Below, one piece after another: positions 33,547 to 41,186 of a stretch of 64,000 nucleotides of DNA; within the stretch, counting starts at the first letter, position 1, and each line of letters starts with the position of its first letter. The translations under genes were made by a program, and so were the position numbers. The notes under the pieces were generated by a model, which saw nothing but the letters and a program-made list of their open reading frames with translations, was not told the origin of the DNA and did no database searches. This stretch comes from Thioclava sp. JE_KL1 (GTDB lineage Bacteria > Pseudomonadota > Alphaproteobacteria > Rhodobacterales > Rhodobacteraceae): positions 124,001 through 188,000 of the forward strand of contig NZ_WBJS01000007.1 in NCBI RefSeq assembly GCF_009296265.1, in the 5' to 3' direction.

Positions 33547-34416
33547 ATGACGATCATCCTTGGCCTATTGGCCGTCGTGGGCCTCGTGTTCGGTGGCTTC
33601 CTTCTCTCCGGCGGCAGTATGGACGTTCTCATCCACGCTCTGCCTTTCGAAGGGATGATGATCGGCGGCGCGGCCTTGGGCTCTTTCCTGATCGCGAACT
33701 CGTTCAGCATGATCCGCCGCTCGGGGCGCGGGCTTGTGAAAGTGATGAAGGGCAGCCAGTGGAAGACGGCGGATTACACCGATCTGCTCAATCTGCTGTT
33801 CGAACTGTCGCGGCTTTATCGCAACAAGGGGATCATCGCGCTCGACTCGCATATCGAATCCCCGGAAGAGAGCGAAATCTTCGGTCGCTATCCGCGCATC
33901 CTGAAGGACCATTTCGCGATCCAGCTGATTACCGACAGCTTCCGGATGCTGGCGATGAACTTCGATGACAAGTACCAGACCGAGGATGTCATCAACCGCA
34001 AGCTCAAGAAGCATCACCGCGAGGTCATGGCACCGGCCTCGGCGCTGCAAACCGTCTCCGACGCATTGCCCGCCATCGGCATCATCGCGGCCGTTCTGGG
34101 CGTGATCAAAACGATGGGGGCGATCGACCAGCCGCCGGAAATTCTGGGCGGCATGATCGGCGGTGCGCTCGTCGGTACCTTCCTCGGCGTGTTCCTTGCC
34201 TATTGCTTCGTGCAGCCGATGTCCGGGCGTCTGCGCCAGATCGAGGAAGAGGATTCCGCATTCTATGCCGTGATCCGCGATATTTTCGTGGCGCTGGTGA
34301 GCGACCACCCGCCGAATATCTGCATCGAGATTGGTCGCGGCAGTATCCCCACCGTCTATCAGCCCGATTTCTACGCCGTCGAACAGGCGCAGAAAGAACT
34401 GCCACAGGCGGCGTAA
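33547..34416 (+). CDS. motA: MotA, flagellar stator protein
   Basis: A 289-residue membrane protein with four helices: residues about 2-20, 30-50, and a pair after ASALQTVSDALPAIGIIAAV (about 165-225). It carries the MotA signature ALPAIGIIAAVLGVIKTMG, EILGGMIGGALVGTFLGVFL and a charged cytoplasmic loop. MotA surrounds MotB in the proton channel that drives FliG. MotB is not in the window. It is divergent from the glycosylation cassette. Confidence 0.95.
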   Translation: MTIILGLLAVVGLVFGGFLLSGGSMDVLIHALPFEGMMIGGAALGSFLIANSFSMIRRSGRGLVKVMKGSQWKTADYTDLLNLLFELSRLYRNKGIIALDSHIESPEESEIFGRYPRILKDHFAIQLITDSFRMLAMNFDDKYQTEDVINRKLKKHHREVMAPASALQTVSDALPAIGIIAAVLGVIKTMGAIDQPPEILGGMIGGALVGTFLGVFLAYCFVQPMSGRLRQIEEEDSAFYAVIRDIFVALVSDHPPNICIEIGRGSIPTVYQPDFYAVEQAQKELPQAA

Positions 34417-34423
34417 ACAGGCG

Positions 34424-34855
34424 ATGGCGCGCAACCGGATCGCGGCTCTGGAGGTGATCGGGCGGCTGCGGCGGCGCGAGCTCGAAGAGCAGGCTGGCGA
34501 GCTATCGAAACTGAATGCGCAGGTTGCGCGGCTGGAAGGCGAACGCGATACGCTGACAGAGCGCGCCCGCGCCGAGCTTCACGTCACCTCGCCCGAGACC
34601 GCGCCCTATGCGGCCGGGTTTCGCGAGGCGGTGCGCGAGACGGTCTCCTGGCTCGATCAGGAAATCGGCGCGCTGAACGAGCGCCGCGTGCCGCTCGAAG
34701 ACCGGATGCGAGAGCTGTTTCGAGAGGCGAAGACCTACGACACGCTTCTCGACCGTGCCCGCGCCGAACGGGCAGCGGAGCTGGCAAAGCGCGAGCAGGC
34801 ACAGGCCGAAGAGCGCACGCTGCAACGCTGGCTGCGCGACAGGGACGCCGTCTGA
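34424..34855 (+). CDS. FliJ-like coiled-coil protein
   Basis: A 143-residue, almost entirely helical, Arg/Glu-rich protein (LRRRELEEQAGELSKLNAQV, LEGERDTLTERARAEL, LDRARAERAAELAKREQAQA). Size, coiled-coil pattern and the alphaproteobacterial practice of having one fliJ per cluster suggest the export protein FliJ, which fits the FliI hexamer. It is seven bases after motA rather than next to fliI, so this remains a composition- and context-based call. ATG 34424 is the first start after motA; the ribosome site is weak. Confidence 0.55.
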   Translation: MARNRIAALEVIGRLRRRELEEQAGELSKLNAQVARLEGERDTLTERARAELHVTSPETAPYAAGFREAVRETVSWLDQEIGALNERRVPLEDRMRELFREAKTYDTLLDRARAERAAELAKREQAQAEERTLQRWLRDRDAV

Positions 34856-34934
34856 ATCTGCATTGAGGCTGGCGTCGAGAGCGACCCTGCGGCTAAGCTT
34901 TCCCTACGGCACATAAACAGAGGGAGACGCTCCG

Positions 34935-35327
34935 ATGGAGTTCAGCGACGCAATCCGCAAATGTTTCTCGAACTACGTGACCTTCACCGGCCGCGCGGCC
35001 CGGCTCGAATTCTGGTGGTTCGTTCTGTTCATCTTTCTCGGCAACATCGTCTTCGGCATCTTGGACCGTATCCTTTTCGGTCCGATGATGATGCGGGACG
35101 ATGCGTCGCTTCTTGGCGCGATCTTCTCGCTCGTCGTGTTCCTGCCCTCGCTCGCGGTGCTGGTGCGGCGGCTGCACGATATCGACCGGACCGGCTGGTG
35201 GGCTCTGATCGCGCTGATCCCGGTGATCGGGACGCTGGTCCTGCTCTTCTTTACCGTCCAGCGCGGCTCCACGGGCGGCAACCGGTTCGGGCCTCCGGCT
35301 CTGCCGCCGCATCAGATGCCGTCCTGA
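34935..35327 (+). CDS. DUF805 family membrane protein
   Basis: A 130-residue inner-membrane protein of the DUF805 family: SNYVTFTGRAARLEFWWFVL, then membrane helices with LARRLHDIDRTGWW-type text (VRRLHDIDRTGWWALIALIP) and a short tail (GSTGGNRFG). The function of the family is not established. It has GGGAGACGCTCCG before the ATG and stands alone between the flagellar cluster and ileS, ending at a shared terminator. Confidence 0.9.
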   Translation: MEFSDAIRKCFSNYVTFTGRAARLEFWWFVLFIFLGNIVFGILDRILFGPMMMRDDASLLGAIFSLVVFLPSLAVLVRRLHDIDRTGWWALIALIPVIGTLVLLFFTVQRGSTGGNRFGPPALPPHQMPS

Positions 35328-35335
35328 GGTGACAT

Positions 35336-35363
35336 GAAAAAGGGCACCCGCGCGGGGTGCCCT
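35336..35363 (-). terminator. Terminator of ileS, shared with the DUF805 gene
   Basis: AGGGCACCC-GCGCG-GGGTGCCCT is followed on the minus strand by TTTTTC, an intrinsic terminator for ileS, and by a weaker TCATT on the plus strand for the DUF805 gene. Confidence 0.88.
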
Positions 35364-35389
35364 TCATTCCGTCTTTGGTAGCGGTCTGC

Positions 35390-38374
35390 TCAGTCCAGCG
35401 CCGCATCGCACCGTTTGCAGGTGCCGGGATGCTTATGCCTGCCGACATCGGGCAGGATCTTCCAGCAGCGTTCGCATTTCTCGCCATCCGCCTTCTCGAA
35501 GACCACCGAGATGCCCGAAACTTCGGGCAGGCGGTACGCTTCCTGTGGGGCCGGATCGGCGGTCAGCGCGATATCCGAGGTGATGCAGAGATCCTCGAAG
35601 GGCACAGATTTCAGCGCCGCAAGAACGTCCGCATCCTCGACATGCACGACAGGTGCCGCCTCGAGCGAGGCCCCGATCACCTTGGCCGAGCGCTGCACTT
35701 CCAGCGCCGCCGTCACCACGCGACGGGCGCGGCGGATGCCGTCCCATTTCGCGGCAAGGCTCGCGTCGGCCCAAGCTTCGGGCGTCTCGGGGATGTCCTG
35801 CAGGTGCACCGAGGCGTCGTCGCCCGGGAAGCGCGACAGCCACACGTCTTCCGTCGTGAAGACGAGGATCGGCGCGAGCCAGGTCGTCAGGCGATGGAAC
35901 AGAAGGTCCAGCACCGTGCGCGCCGCGCGGCGACGCAGGCCGTCTTCCGGGTCGCAATAGAGCGCGTCCTTGCGGATGTCGAAATAGAAGGCCGACAGGT
36001 CCACCGTGCAGAAGTTGAACAGCTGCTGGAACACGCCCTGGAAGTCGAACGCGTCATAGCCCTTGCGCACCTCGGTATCGAGCTGCGCCAGACGGTGTAG
36101 CACCCAGCGCTCCAGCTCCGGCATCTCGGCCGGATCGACGCGCTCGGCGTCGGAGAACCCGTCGAGATTGCCCAGCATGAAGCGCAGCGTGTTGCGCAGA
36201 CGGCGATAGCTGTCGGCGACGCCTTTCAGGATCTCCGGGCCGATGCGCTGATCCTCGGTGAAGTCGGTCTGCGCGACCCAGAGGCGCAGGATATCCGCGC
36301 CGTATTGCTTGATGACTTCCTCGGGCACGATCGTGTTGCCCAGCGATTTGGACATCTTCATGCCCTTCTCGTCGAGCGTGAACCCGTGCGTCACCACGTT
36401 GCGATAGGGCGCGCGGCCTTTCGTGGCGCAGGCCTGAAGCAGCGAGGAGTGGAACCAGCCGCGGTGCTGGTCGGTGCCCTCAAGGTAGACATCGGCGATG
36501 CCATCCTCGGTGCCGTCTGCGCGGTCGCGCAGCACGAAAGCATGGGTGGACCCGCTGTCGAACCACACGTCGAGCACGTCGAAGACCTGCTCGTAATCGT
36601 CGGGGTTCACCAGACCTTCGAGAACCTTCGCTTTGAAGCCGTCCTCATACCACGCATCCGCGCCCTCGGTCTCGAAGGCGGCGATGACGCGGGCGTTGGC
36701 TTCGGCATTGCGCAGCAGGAAGTCCTCGTCGGTGGGCTTGGCGCCCTTCTTGACGAAGCAGGTCAGCGGCACGCCCCAGGCGCGCTGACGGCTCAGCACC
36801 CAGTCGGGACGGTTCTCGATCATCGAATGCAGGCGGTTCTTGCCCTTCTCGGGCGTGAAGGTCACCAGCTCCTCGATCGAGGTCAGCGCGCGCTTGCGGA
36901 TCGTGTCGCCATAGGTGCCCATGCCATCGTCGAGCGTGTGGTCGATCGCTGCGAACCATTGCGGCGTGTTGCGATAGATCAGCGGTGCTTTCGAGCGCCA
37001 GCTATGCGGGTAGGAGTGCTTGATCTTGCCCTTGGCGAGAAGCGCACCGGCCCAAGCGAGCTGCTTGATGTTCGACACGTTCGCGGGGCCGTCCTTGCCG
37101 TCCGCCGCGACGATCGCCTCGCCGCCGAACAGCGGCAGATCCTTGCGGTAGGTGCCGTCGGGTTCGACATTGTAGGTCATCGGCAGACCGAACTTAAGGC
37201 CCATCTGATAGTCGTCGTCACCATGCGACGGCGCGGTGTGCACGAAGCCGGTCCCGGCGTCGTCGGTCACGTGATCGCCCGGCAGGACCGGCACGTCGAA
37301 ATCCCATTCGCCATTCGCGCCGTCGACGCCGGCATAGGGGTGCGACAGGGTCAGCCCTTCCAGCTCCGCTGCCGACACGTCGCGCACGCGGGTGAAGCTC
37401 TCGACCTTCGCCTGATCCATCACCGATTGCGCCAGCGCATCGGCCATCAGCAGCAACTCGCCTTCTTCGGCGGTCGATTTCTCGCCCAGCGTATCGACCC
37501 GGTAAAGGCCGTAGGCGATGCCCGGATGGAAGGACACGGCGCGGTTCTGCGGGATCGTCCACGGCGTCGTGGTCCAGATCACGATGCTCGCCTCGTGCAA
37601 CTGATCGGCCAGCAGCGCCTGATCGGCCGCATCATACTCGACCGCATCCTCGGTCGGCATCGCAGCGTTGCCGCCCCGGCGCACCTTGAAGCGCACCCAG
37701 ATCGTGTGGCTGGTGTGGTCGTGATACTCGACCTCGGCCTCGGCCAGCGCGGTCTTCTCGACCGGCGACCACATCACTGGCTTGGAGCCCTGATAGAGTG
37801 TGCCGTTCATCAGGAACTTCATGAACTCCTCGGCGATCACCGCCTCGGCATGGTAGTTCATGGTCAGATACGGATCGGCCCAGTTGCCATAGACGCCCAG
37901 ACGCTTGAATTCCTCGCGCTGGATTTCGACCCAGTTCTCGGCAAAGGCGCGGCATTCGCGGCGGAAATCCACCACGTCGACAGCATCTTTGTCGAGACCC
38001 TTGGCACGATACTGCTCTTCGATCTTCCACTCGATCGGCAGGCCGTGGCAGTCCCAGCCCGGCACGTAACGCGCATCGCGGCCCATCATCTGCTGCGAGC
38101 GGGTGATGAAGTCCTTCAGGATCTTGTTGAGCGCGTGACCGATATGCAGATGGCCGTTCGCATAGGGAGGGCCGTCATGGAGCACGAAGCTCGGGCGGTT
38201 GTCCTTCGCGGCCTTCTCGCGCAGGCGATCATAGACGCCGATCTCCTCCCAGCGCGCCAGCCAATCGGGCTCGCGCATGGGCAGGCCCGCGCGCATCGGG
38301 AAATCGGTTTTCGGCAGGAAGACGGTGCCGCGATAATCGGGGGCGGTCGTCTCGGTGGTCTGGTCGGAACTCAT
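35390..38374 (-). CDS. ileS: Isoleucyl-tRNA synthetase
   Basis: A 994-residue class I synthetase that charges tRNA-Ile. The catalytic signatures are the HIGH variant GHLHIGHALNK, WDCHGLPIEWK, the KMSKS loop GMKMSKSLGNTI, and a C-terminal zinc motif (CERCW ... CKRC). The editing domain lies between about 200 and 420. I start it at ATG 38374, with AAGGA upstream; the frame extends 14 codons further without support. It is a single-gene unit with its own promoter and terminator. Confidence 0.97.
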   Translation of the reverse strand: MSSDQTTETTAPDYRGTVFLPKTDFPMRAGLPMREPDWLARWEEIGVYDRLREKAAKDNRPSFVLHDGPPYANGHLHIGHALNKILKDFITRSQQMMGRDARYVPGWDCHGLPIEWKIEEQYRAKGLDKDAVDVVDFRRECRAFAENWVEIQREEFKRLGVYGNWADPYLTMNYHAEAVIAEEFMKFLMNGTLYQGSKPVMWSPVEKTALAEAEVEYHDHTSHTIWVRFKVRRGGNAAMPTEDAVEYDAADQALLADQLHEASIVIWTTTPWTIPQNRAVSFHPGIAYGLYRVDTLGEKSTAEEGELLLMADALAQSVMDQAKVESFTRVRDVSAAELEGLTLSHPYAGVDGANGEWDFDVPVLPGDHVTDDAGTGFVHTAPSHGDDDYQMGLKFGLPMTYNVEPDGTYRKDLPLFGGEAIVAADGKDGPANVSNIKQLAWAGALLAKGKIKHSYPHSWRSKAPLIYRNTPQWFAAIDHTLDDGMGTYGDTIRKRALTSIEELVTFTPEKGKNRLHSMIENRPDWVLSRQRAWGVPLTCFVKKGAKPTDEDFLLRNAEANARVIAAFETEGADAWYEDGFKAKVLEGLVNPDDYEQVFDVLDVWFDSGSTHAFVLRDRADGTEDGIADVYLEGTDQHRGWFHSSLLQACATKGRAPYRNVVTHGFTLDEKGMKMSKSLGNTIVPEEVIKQYGADILRLWVAQTDFTEDQRIGPEILKGVADSYRRLRNTLRFMLGNLDGFSDAERVDPAEMPELERWVLHRLAQLDTEVRKGYDAFDFQGVFQQLFNFCTVDLSAFYFDIRKDALYCDPEDGLRRRAARTVLDLLFHRLTTWLAPILVFTTEDVWLSRFPGDDASVHLQDIPETPEAWADASLAAKWDGIRRARRVVTAALEVQRSAKVIGASLEAAPVVHVEDADVLAALKSVPFEDLCITSDIALTADPAPQEAYRLPEVSGISVVFEKADGEKCERCWKILPDVGRHKHPGTCKRCDAALD

Positions 38375-38402
38375 GGAATTGTCGTCCTTGGGAAAGGGAA
38401 GG

Positions 38403-38418
38403 GCGTGCGCGCGCACGC
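38403..38418. repeat. Perfect 16-base palindrome in the ileS leader
   Basis: GCGTGCGC-GCGCACGC is a perfect palindrome 29 bases upstream of the ileS start. It would fold into a strong GC hairpin without a loop in the leader or act as a dimeric protein site. No function can be assigned. Confidence 0.4.
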
Positions 38419-38510
38419 CTCGGGGCTTGGCGCAATATCCCGGCTACCCTGACGCGTCAGAGCGCCGGGCAGGTAATTCGCGGATATGCAGCCAGCAAGA
38501 ACATGCCGCC

Positions 38511-38539
38511 CTTATAGGCGCGCGACCGCAGGGCGGCAA
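38511..38539 (-). promoter_or_regulatory. Probable housekeeping promoter of ileS
   Basis: On the minus strand TTGCCG (38539-38534) and TATAAG (38516-38511) are separated by 17 bases. That would start transcription about 130 bases before ileS. The flanks TGCCGCCCT (38504-38512) and AGGGCGGCA (38530-38538) form a nine-base inverted repeat around the promoter. The rest of the gene-free stretch 38375-38757 holds only the GC-rich repeats listed separately. Confidence 0.5.
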
Positions 38540-38597
38540 GCGCAGATCAGGAAGGGCTGCCGCCCGTCACTGTGGGGGAGCGAGATGCCGAAGAAGA

Positions 38598-38643
38598 GGG
38601 GGCGCTGCCCCCACGCCCTGTCGGGCGCTCCCCCGGGATATTT
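38598..38643. repeat. Rhodobacterales GC-rich palindromic intergenic repeat
   Basis: Two adjacent hairpins, GGGGGC-GCT-GCCCCC and CGCCC-TGTC-GGGCG, are followed by CTCCCCCGGGATATTT. From memory, elements with a GGGGGC...GCCCCC stem and the CCCCCGGGATATTT end are scattered through genomes of this order, like REP elements in enterics. Only one copy is seen in this window. It lies between ileS and the gene at 38758. Confidence 0.6.
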
Positions 38644-38757
38644 GTGCCACGCCGAAATGCCGCTGCAGGCAAGAGCCGGGGAGGCGCGGCAGAGGGGTTG
38701 GCCCCTTTCCCCCTCCGTCGTGATCTCTTAGGGTCAGGGCGAAGCGAGGGAGGCGGC

Positions 38758-39483
38758 ATGTCGGAACAGGCAGAGATCACGGGCGAAATGGTGGAGCAGC
38801 TCTTCCGGCGTTCCTCCGACGAGTATCTGTTCGCGCGCTGGGGGCGCCCGGTCGTGCCGGTGGTCTTCGGGGTCGAGGCTGCGACGCTGGCGACCGTGAA
38901 AGGCGCGGTCGAGGCGGTGGTCGCGCTGGCCGGGCACAAGATGGCCGAGACCGATCCCGAGCTCGGTGCGAACCTGATGATCTTCTTCTTCCGTGACTGG
39001 CAGGAATTGCTCGAGGTGCCCAATCTCGATCATCTGATCGACGGGCTGCAGGATCTGGTGATCCGGCTCGACGATCAAGGCGCGAACCAGTATCGCGTCT
39101 TCCGCTTCGACAAGGACGGCGCGATCCGGGCCTGTTTCGCCTTCGTGCGGATGGATGCCGGGCTCGACGAGGTGCCCGCCGAGGTGATCGCGCTGAGCCA
39201 GGCGGTGCAGATGATCCTGCTCTGGTCCGACAAGGCCTTCGTGAAGCGCTCGCCGCTGGCGGTGGCGCGCGGGGTGACCGTACTGCGCCCCGAGATCGCG
39301 GCGATCATTGCGGCGGGCTACGATCCGACGATGCCGGCGGTTGCCAAAGATCCGAGCCACGCGCTGCGCCTTGCCGCCCGCGCAGGTCTGCGTCAGGGCG
39401 AGGCCGCAGAGGCGGTGCGGGAATTGTCGCGCGAAGTGGGCGAGGCAGAGCCGGACGATCAGGAGAACGAGAATGGCGCATGA
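38758..39483 (+). CDS. Conserved hypothetical protein upstream of ybgC
   Basis: A 241-residue cytoplasmic protein that I do not recognise by function. It has an aromatic/acidic start (EQLFRRSSDEYLFARWGRPV), a hydrophobic stretch (about 22-45) that could be a beta-alpha core, LMIFFFRDWQELLEVPNLDH and a helical C-terminus. I start it at ATG 38758 behind GAGGGAGGCGGC. It overlaps ybgC by 11 bases, so it is likely cotranslated with the Tol-Pal genes. No signal peptide is evident. Confidence 0.7.
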   Translation: MSEQAEITGEMVEQLFRRSSDEYLFARWGRPVVPVVFGVEAATLATVKGAVEAVVALAGHKMAETDPELGANLMIFFFRDWQELLEVPNLDHLIDGLQDLVIRLDDQGANQYRVFRFDKDGAIRACFAFVRMDAGLDEVPAEVIALSQAVQMILLWSDKAFVKRSPLAVARGVTVLRPEIAAIIAAGYDPTMPAVAKDPSHALRLAARAGLRQGEAAEAVRELSREVGEAEPDDQENENGA

Positions 39484-39874
39484 GTTTCCGATCCGGGTCT
39501 ATTACGAGGACACCGATCTTGCGGGGATCGTCTATTACGCCAATTACCTGAAGTTCATCGAGCGCGGGCGGTCCGAATTCGTCCGCGCGCTGGGCGTGGA
39601 TCAGGTCGCGCTGAAGGCCGATCACGGCGTGGTCTTCGCGGTGCGCCGGGTCGAGGCCGACTATCTGCGCCCCGCGAAATTCGACGACGAGCTGGTGGTC
39701 ACGACCGATCTGGTGGCCGAAACGGGCGCGCGTTTCGTGATGGAGCAGACGGTGCAGCGCGACGGCGAGGTGCTGTTCACCGCGCAGGTCACCATCGTCT
39801 GTCTCAATGAGGCGGGCGCGGCTCAGCGGCTTCCCGCCGATATTCGCCGGAAACTGGCCCCGAAACTGCACTGA
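39473..39874 (+). CDS. ybgC: YbgC, Tol-Pal-associated acyl-CoA thioesterase
   Basis: A 133-residue hot-dog fold thioesterase: FPIRVYYEDTDLAGIVYYAN with the catalytic Asp, YLKFIERGRSEFVRALGVDQ and VRRVEADYLRPAKFDDELVV. It hydrolyses acyl-CoA/ACP substrates and heads the Tol-Pal operon in many proteobacteria. ATG 39473 has AGGAG seven bases upstream, inside the preceding gene. tolQ follows after 115 bases. Confidence 0.94.
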   Translation: MAHEFPIRVYYEDTDLAGIVYYANYLKFIERGRSEFVRALGVDQVALKADHGVVFAVRRVEADYLRPAKFDDELVVTTDLVAETGARFVMEQTVQRDGEVLFTAQVTIVCLNEAGAAQRLPADIRRKLAPKLH

Positions 39875-39989
39875 AAAGCGGCGGGGTTTCGCCGGTTACA
39901 TTGTTGTTATGGCGTTCCCCTTACTGCTGATATAGAATCGCTGGTAATCAGAGGCCCGATAACGTGGCCCCAACCGGCGAGCAGTACCT

Positions 39990-40685
39990 ATGGACCAATC
40001 TTCGCTTGCGATGGCGCAGGAGATCGACTTCTCCCTGCTTGCGCTCTTTCTGCGCGCATCGCTGACCGTCAAACTCGTGATGATCATTCTCGTGGTGGCC
40101 AGCTTCTGGTCCTGGGCGATCATCATCCGCAAATTCATCGCCTATCGCGCGGCGCGCTCCGAGGCGGAAGCCTTCGACCGGGCCTTCTGGTCGGGAGAGC
40201 CGCTCGATGAGCTGTTCGACCAGATCGGCCCCGCGCCCGAGGGCGCGAGCCAGAAGATCTTCGCCGCCGGCATGCTGGAATGGCGTCGCTCGCACCGTCA
40301 GGACGGCGCGCTGATCACCGGCGCGCAGGCGCGGATCGAACGCTCGATGGATGTCGCGATCCAGAAAGCCACCGAGAACCTCAATTACGGGCTGAATTTC
40401 CTTGCGACCGTGGGCTCGATCTCGCCCTTCGTGGGTTTGTTCGGCACGGTCTGGGGGATCAAGGTCGCCTTCGAGGAGATCGCGATCTCGCAGAACACCT
40501 CGCTCGCCGTTGTGGCACCCGGCATCTCGGAAGCGCTTGTCGCGACCGCGCTGGGTCTGCTCGCGGCAATCCCGGCGGTGATCTTCTACAACAAGCTGTC
40601 GTCCGATGCCGATCGTATCGCGGGCAACTACGAGGCCTTCGCGGACGAGTTCTCGACCATCCTGTCGCGCCAGTTGGATAGCTGA
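39990..40685 (+). CDS. tolQ: TolQ, inner-membrane motor protein
   Basis: A 231-residue MotA/TolQ/ExbB protein with three membrane segments: about 20-45, then two after NYGLNFLATVGSISPFVGLF (about 135-195), including GLFGTVWGIKVAFEEIAIS and APGISEALVATALGLLAAIP. TolQ and TolR use the proton gradient to energise TolA for outer-membrane constriction at division. It is followed by tolR after two bases. Confidence 0.96.
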   Translation: MDQSSLAMAQEIDFSLLALFLRASLTVKLVMIILVVASFWSWAIIIRKFIAYRAARSEAEAFDRAFWSGEPLDELFDQIGPAPEGASQKIFAAGMLEWRRSHRQDGALITGAQARIERSMDVAIQKATENLNYGLNFLATVGSISPFVGLFGTVWGIKVAFEEIAISQNTSLAVVAPGISEALVATALGLLAAIPAVIFYNKLSSDADRIAGNYEAFADEFSTILSRQLDS

Positions 40686-40687
40686 TC

Positions 40688-41167
40688 ATGGGCGCGGGTG
40701 TTGCAAAACGCGGATCGGGCGGATCGCGGCGCCGCAGGAGCGGGCGGGGCCGTCATGCCGCGATGAGCGAGATCAACGTCACGCCAATGGTCGACGTGAT
40801 GCTGGTGCTCTTGGTGATCTTCATGGTCGCCGCGCCGATGATGACGGTGGGCGTGCCGCTGGAGCTGCCGAAGACGGCGGCCAAGGCCGTGCCGACCGAG
40901 CAGGAAACGCCGCTGACGATCTCGCTTCAGGCGGACGGGAAAGTCTCGTTGATGAACTCGGAAGTGCCGCAGGATCAGCTGATCGACCGTCTCAAGGCGA
41001 TCTCGGCCGAGCGTAACAGCAACAAGGTCTTCCTGCGCGCTGACGGCAAGATTTCCTATTCTCAGGTGGTGCAGGTGATGGGCGCGCTCAACGGCGCGGG
41101 GTTCTCGAACATCACGCTCGTCACCGATACCGGAGGGCCGCAATTGACGGCGCCTGCGGGGAACTGA
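40688..41167 (+). CDS. tolR: TolR, inner-membrane motor protein
   Basis: A 159-residue protein with a basic N-terminus (about 1-25), one membrane segment containing the proton-pathway Asp (INVTPMVDVMLVLLVIFMVA) and a periplasmic domain (LRADGKISYSQVVQVMGALN). It partners with TolQ. It is two bases after tolQ and 19 before tolA. Confidence 0.95.
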   Translation: MGAGVAKRGSGGSRRRRSGRGRHAAMSEINVTPMVDVMLVLLVIFMVAAPMMTVGVPLELPKTAAKAVPTEQETPLTISLQADGKVSLMNSEVPQDQLIDRLKAISAERNSNKVFLRADGKISYSQVVQVMGALNGAGFSNITLVTDTGGPQLTAPAGN

Positions 41168-41186
41168 GCCCAGGGGGCAGCATCGC

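Noticed and set aside
36305-38452. 715-codon frame on the plus strand opposite ileS
   Set aside because: The ileS frame has all catalytic motifs on the other strand; this is its antisense shadow.
39875-39989. tRNA or small RNA in the gap between ybgC and tolQ
   Set aside because: No cloverleaf or conserved T-arm could be drawn; it is a short promoter-like spacer only.
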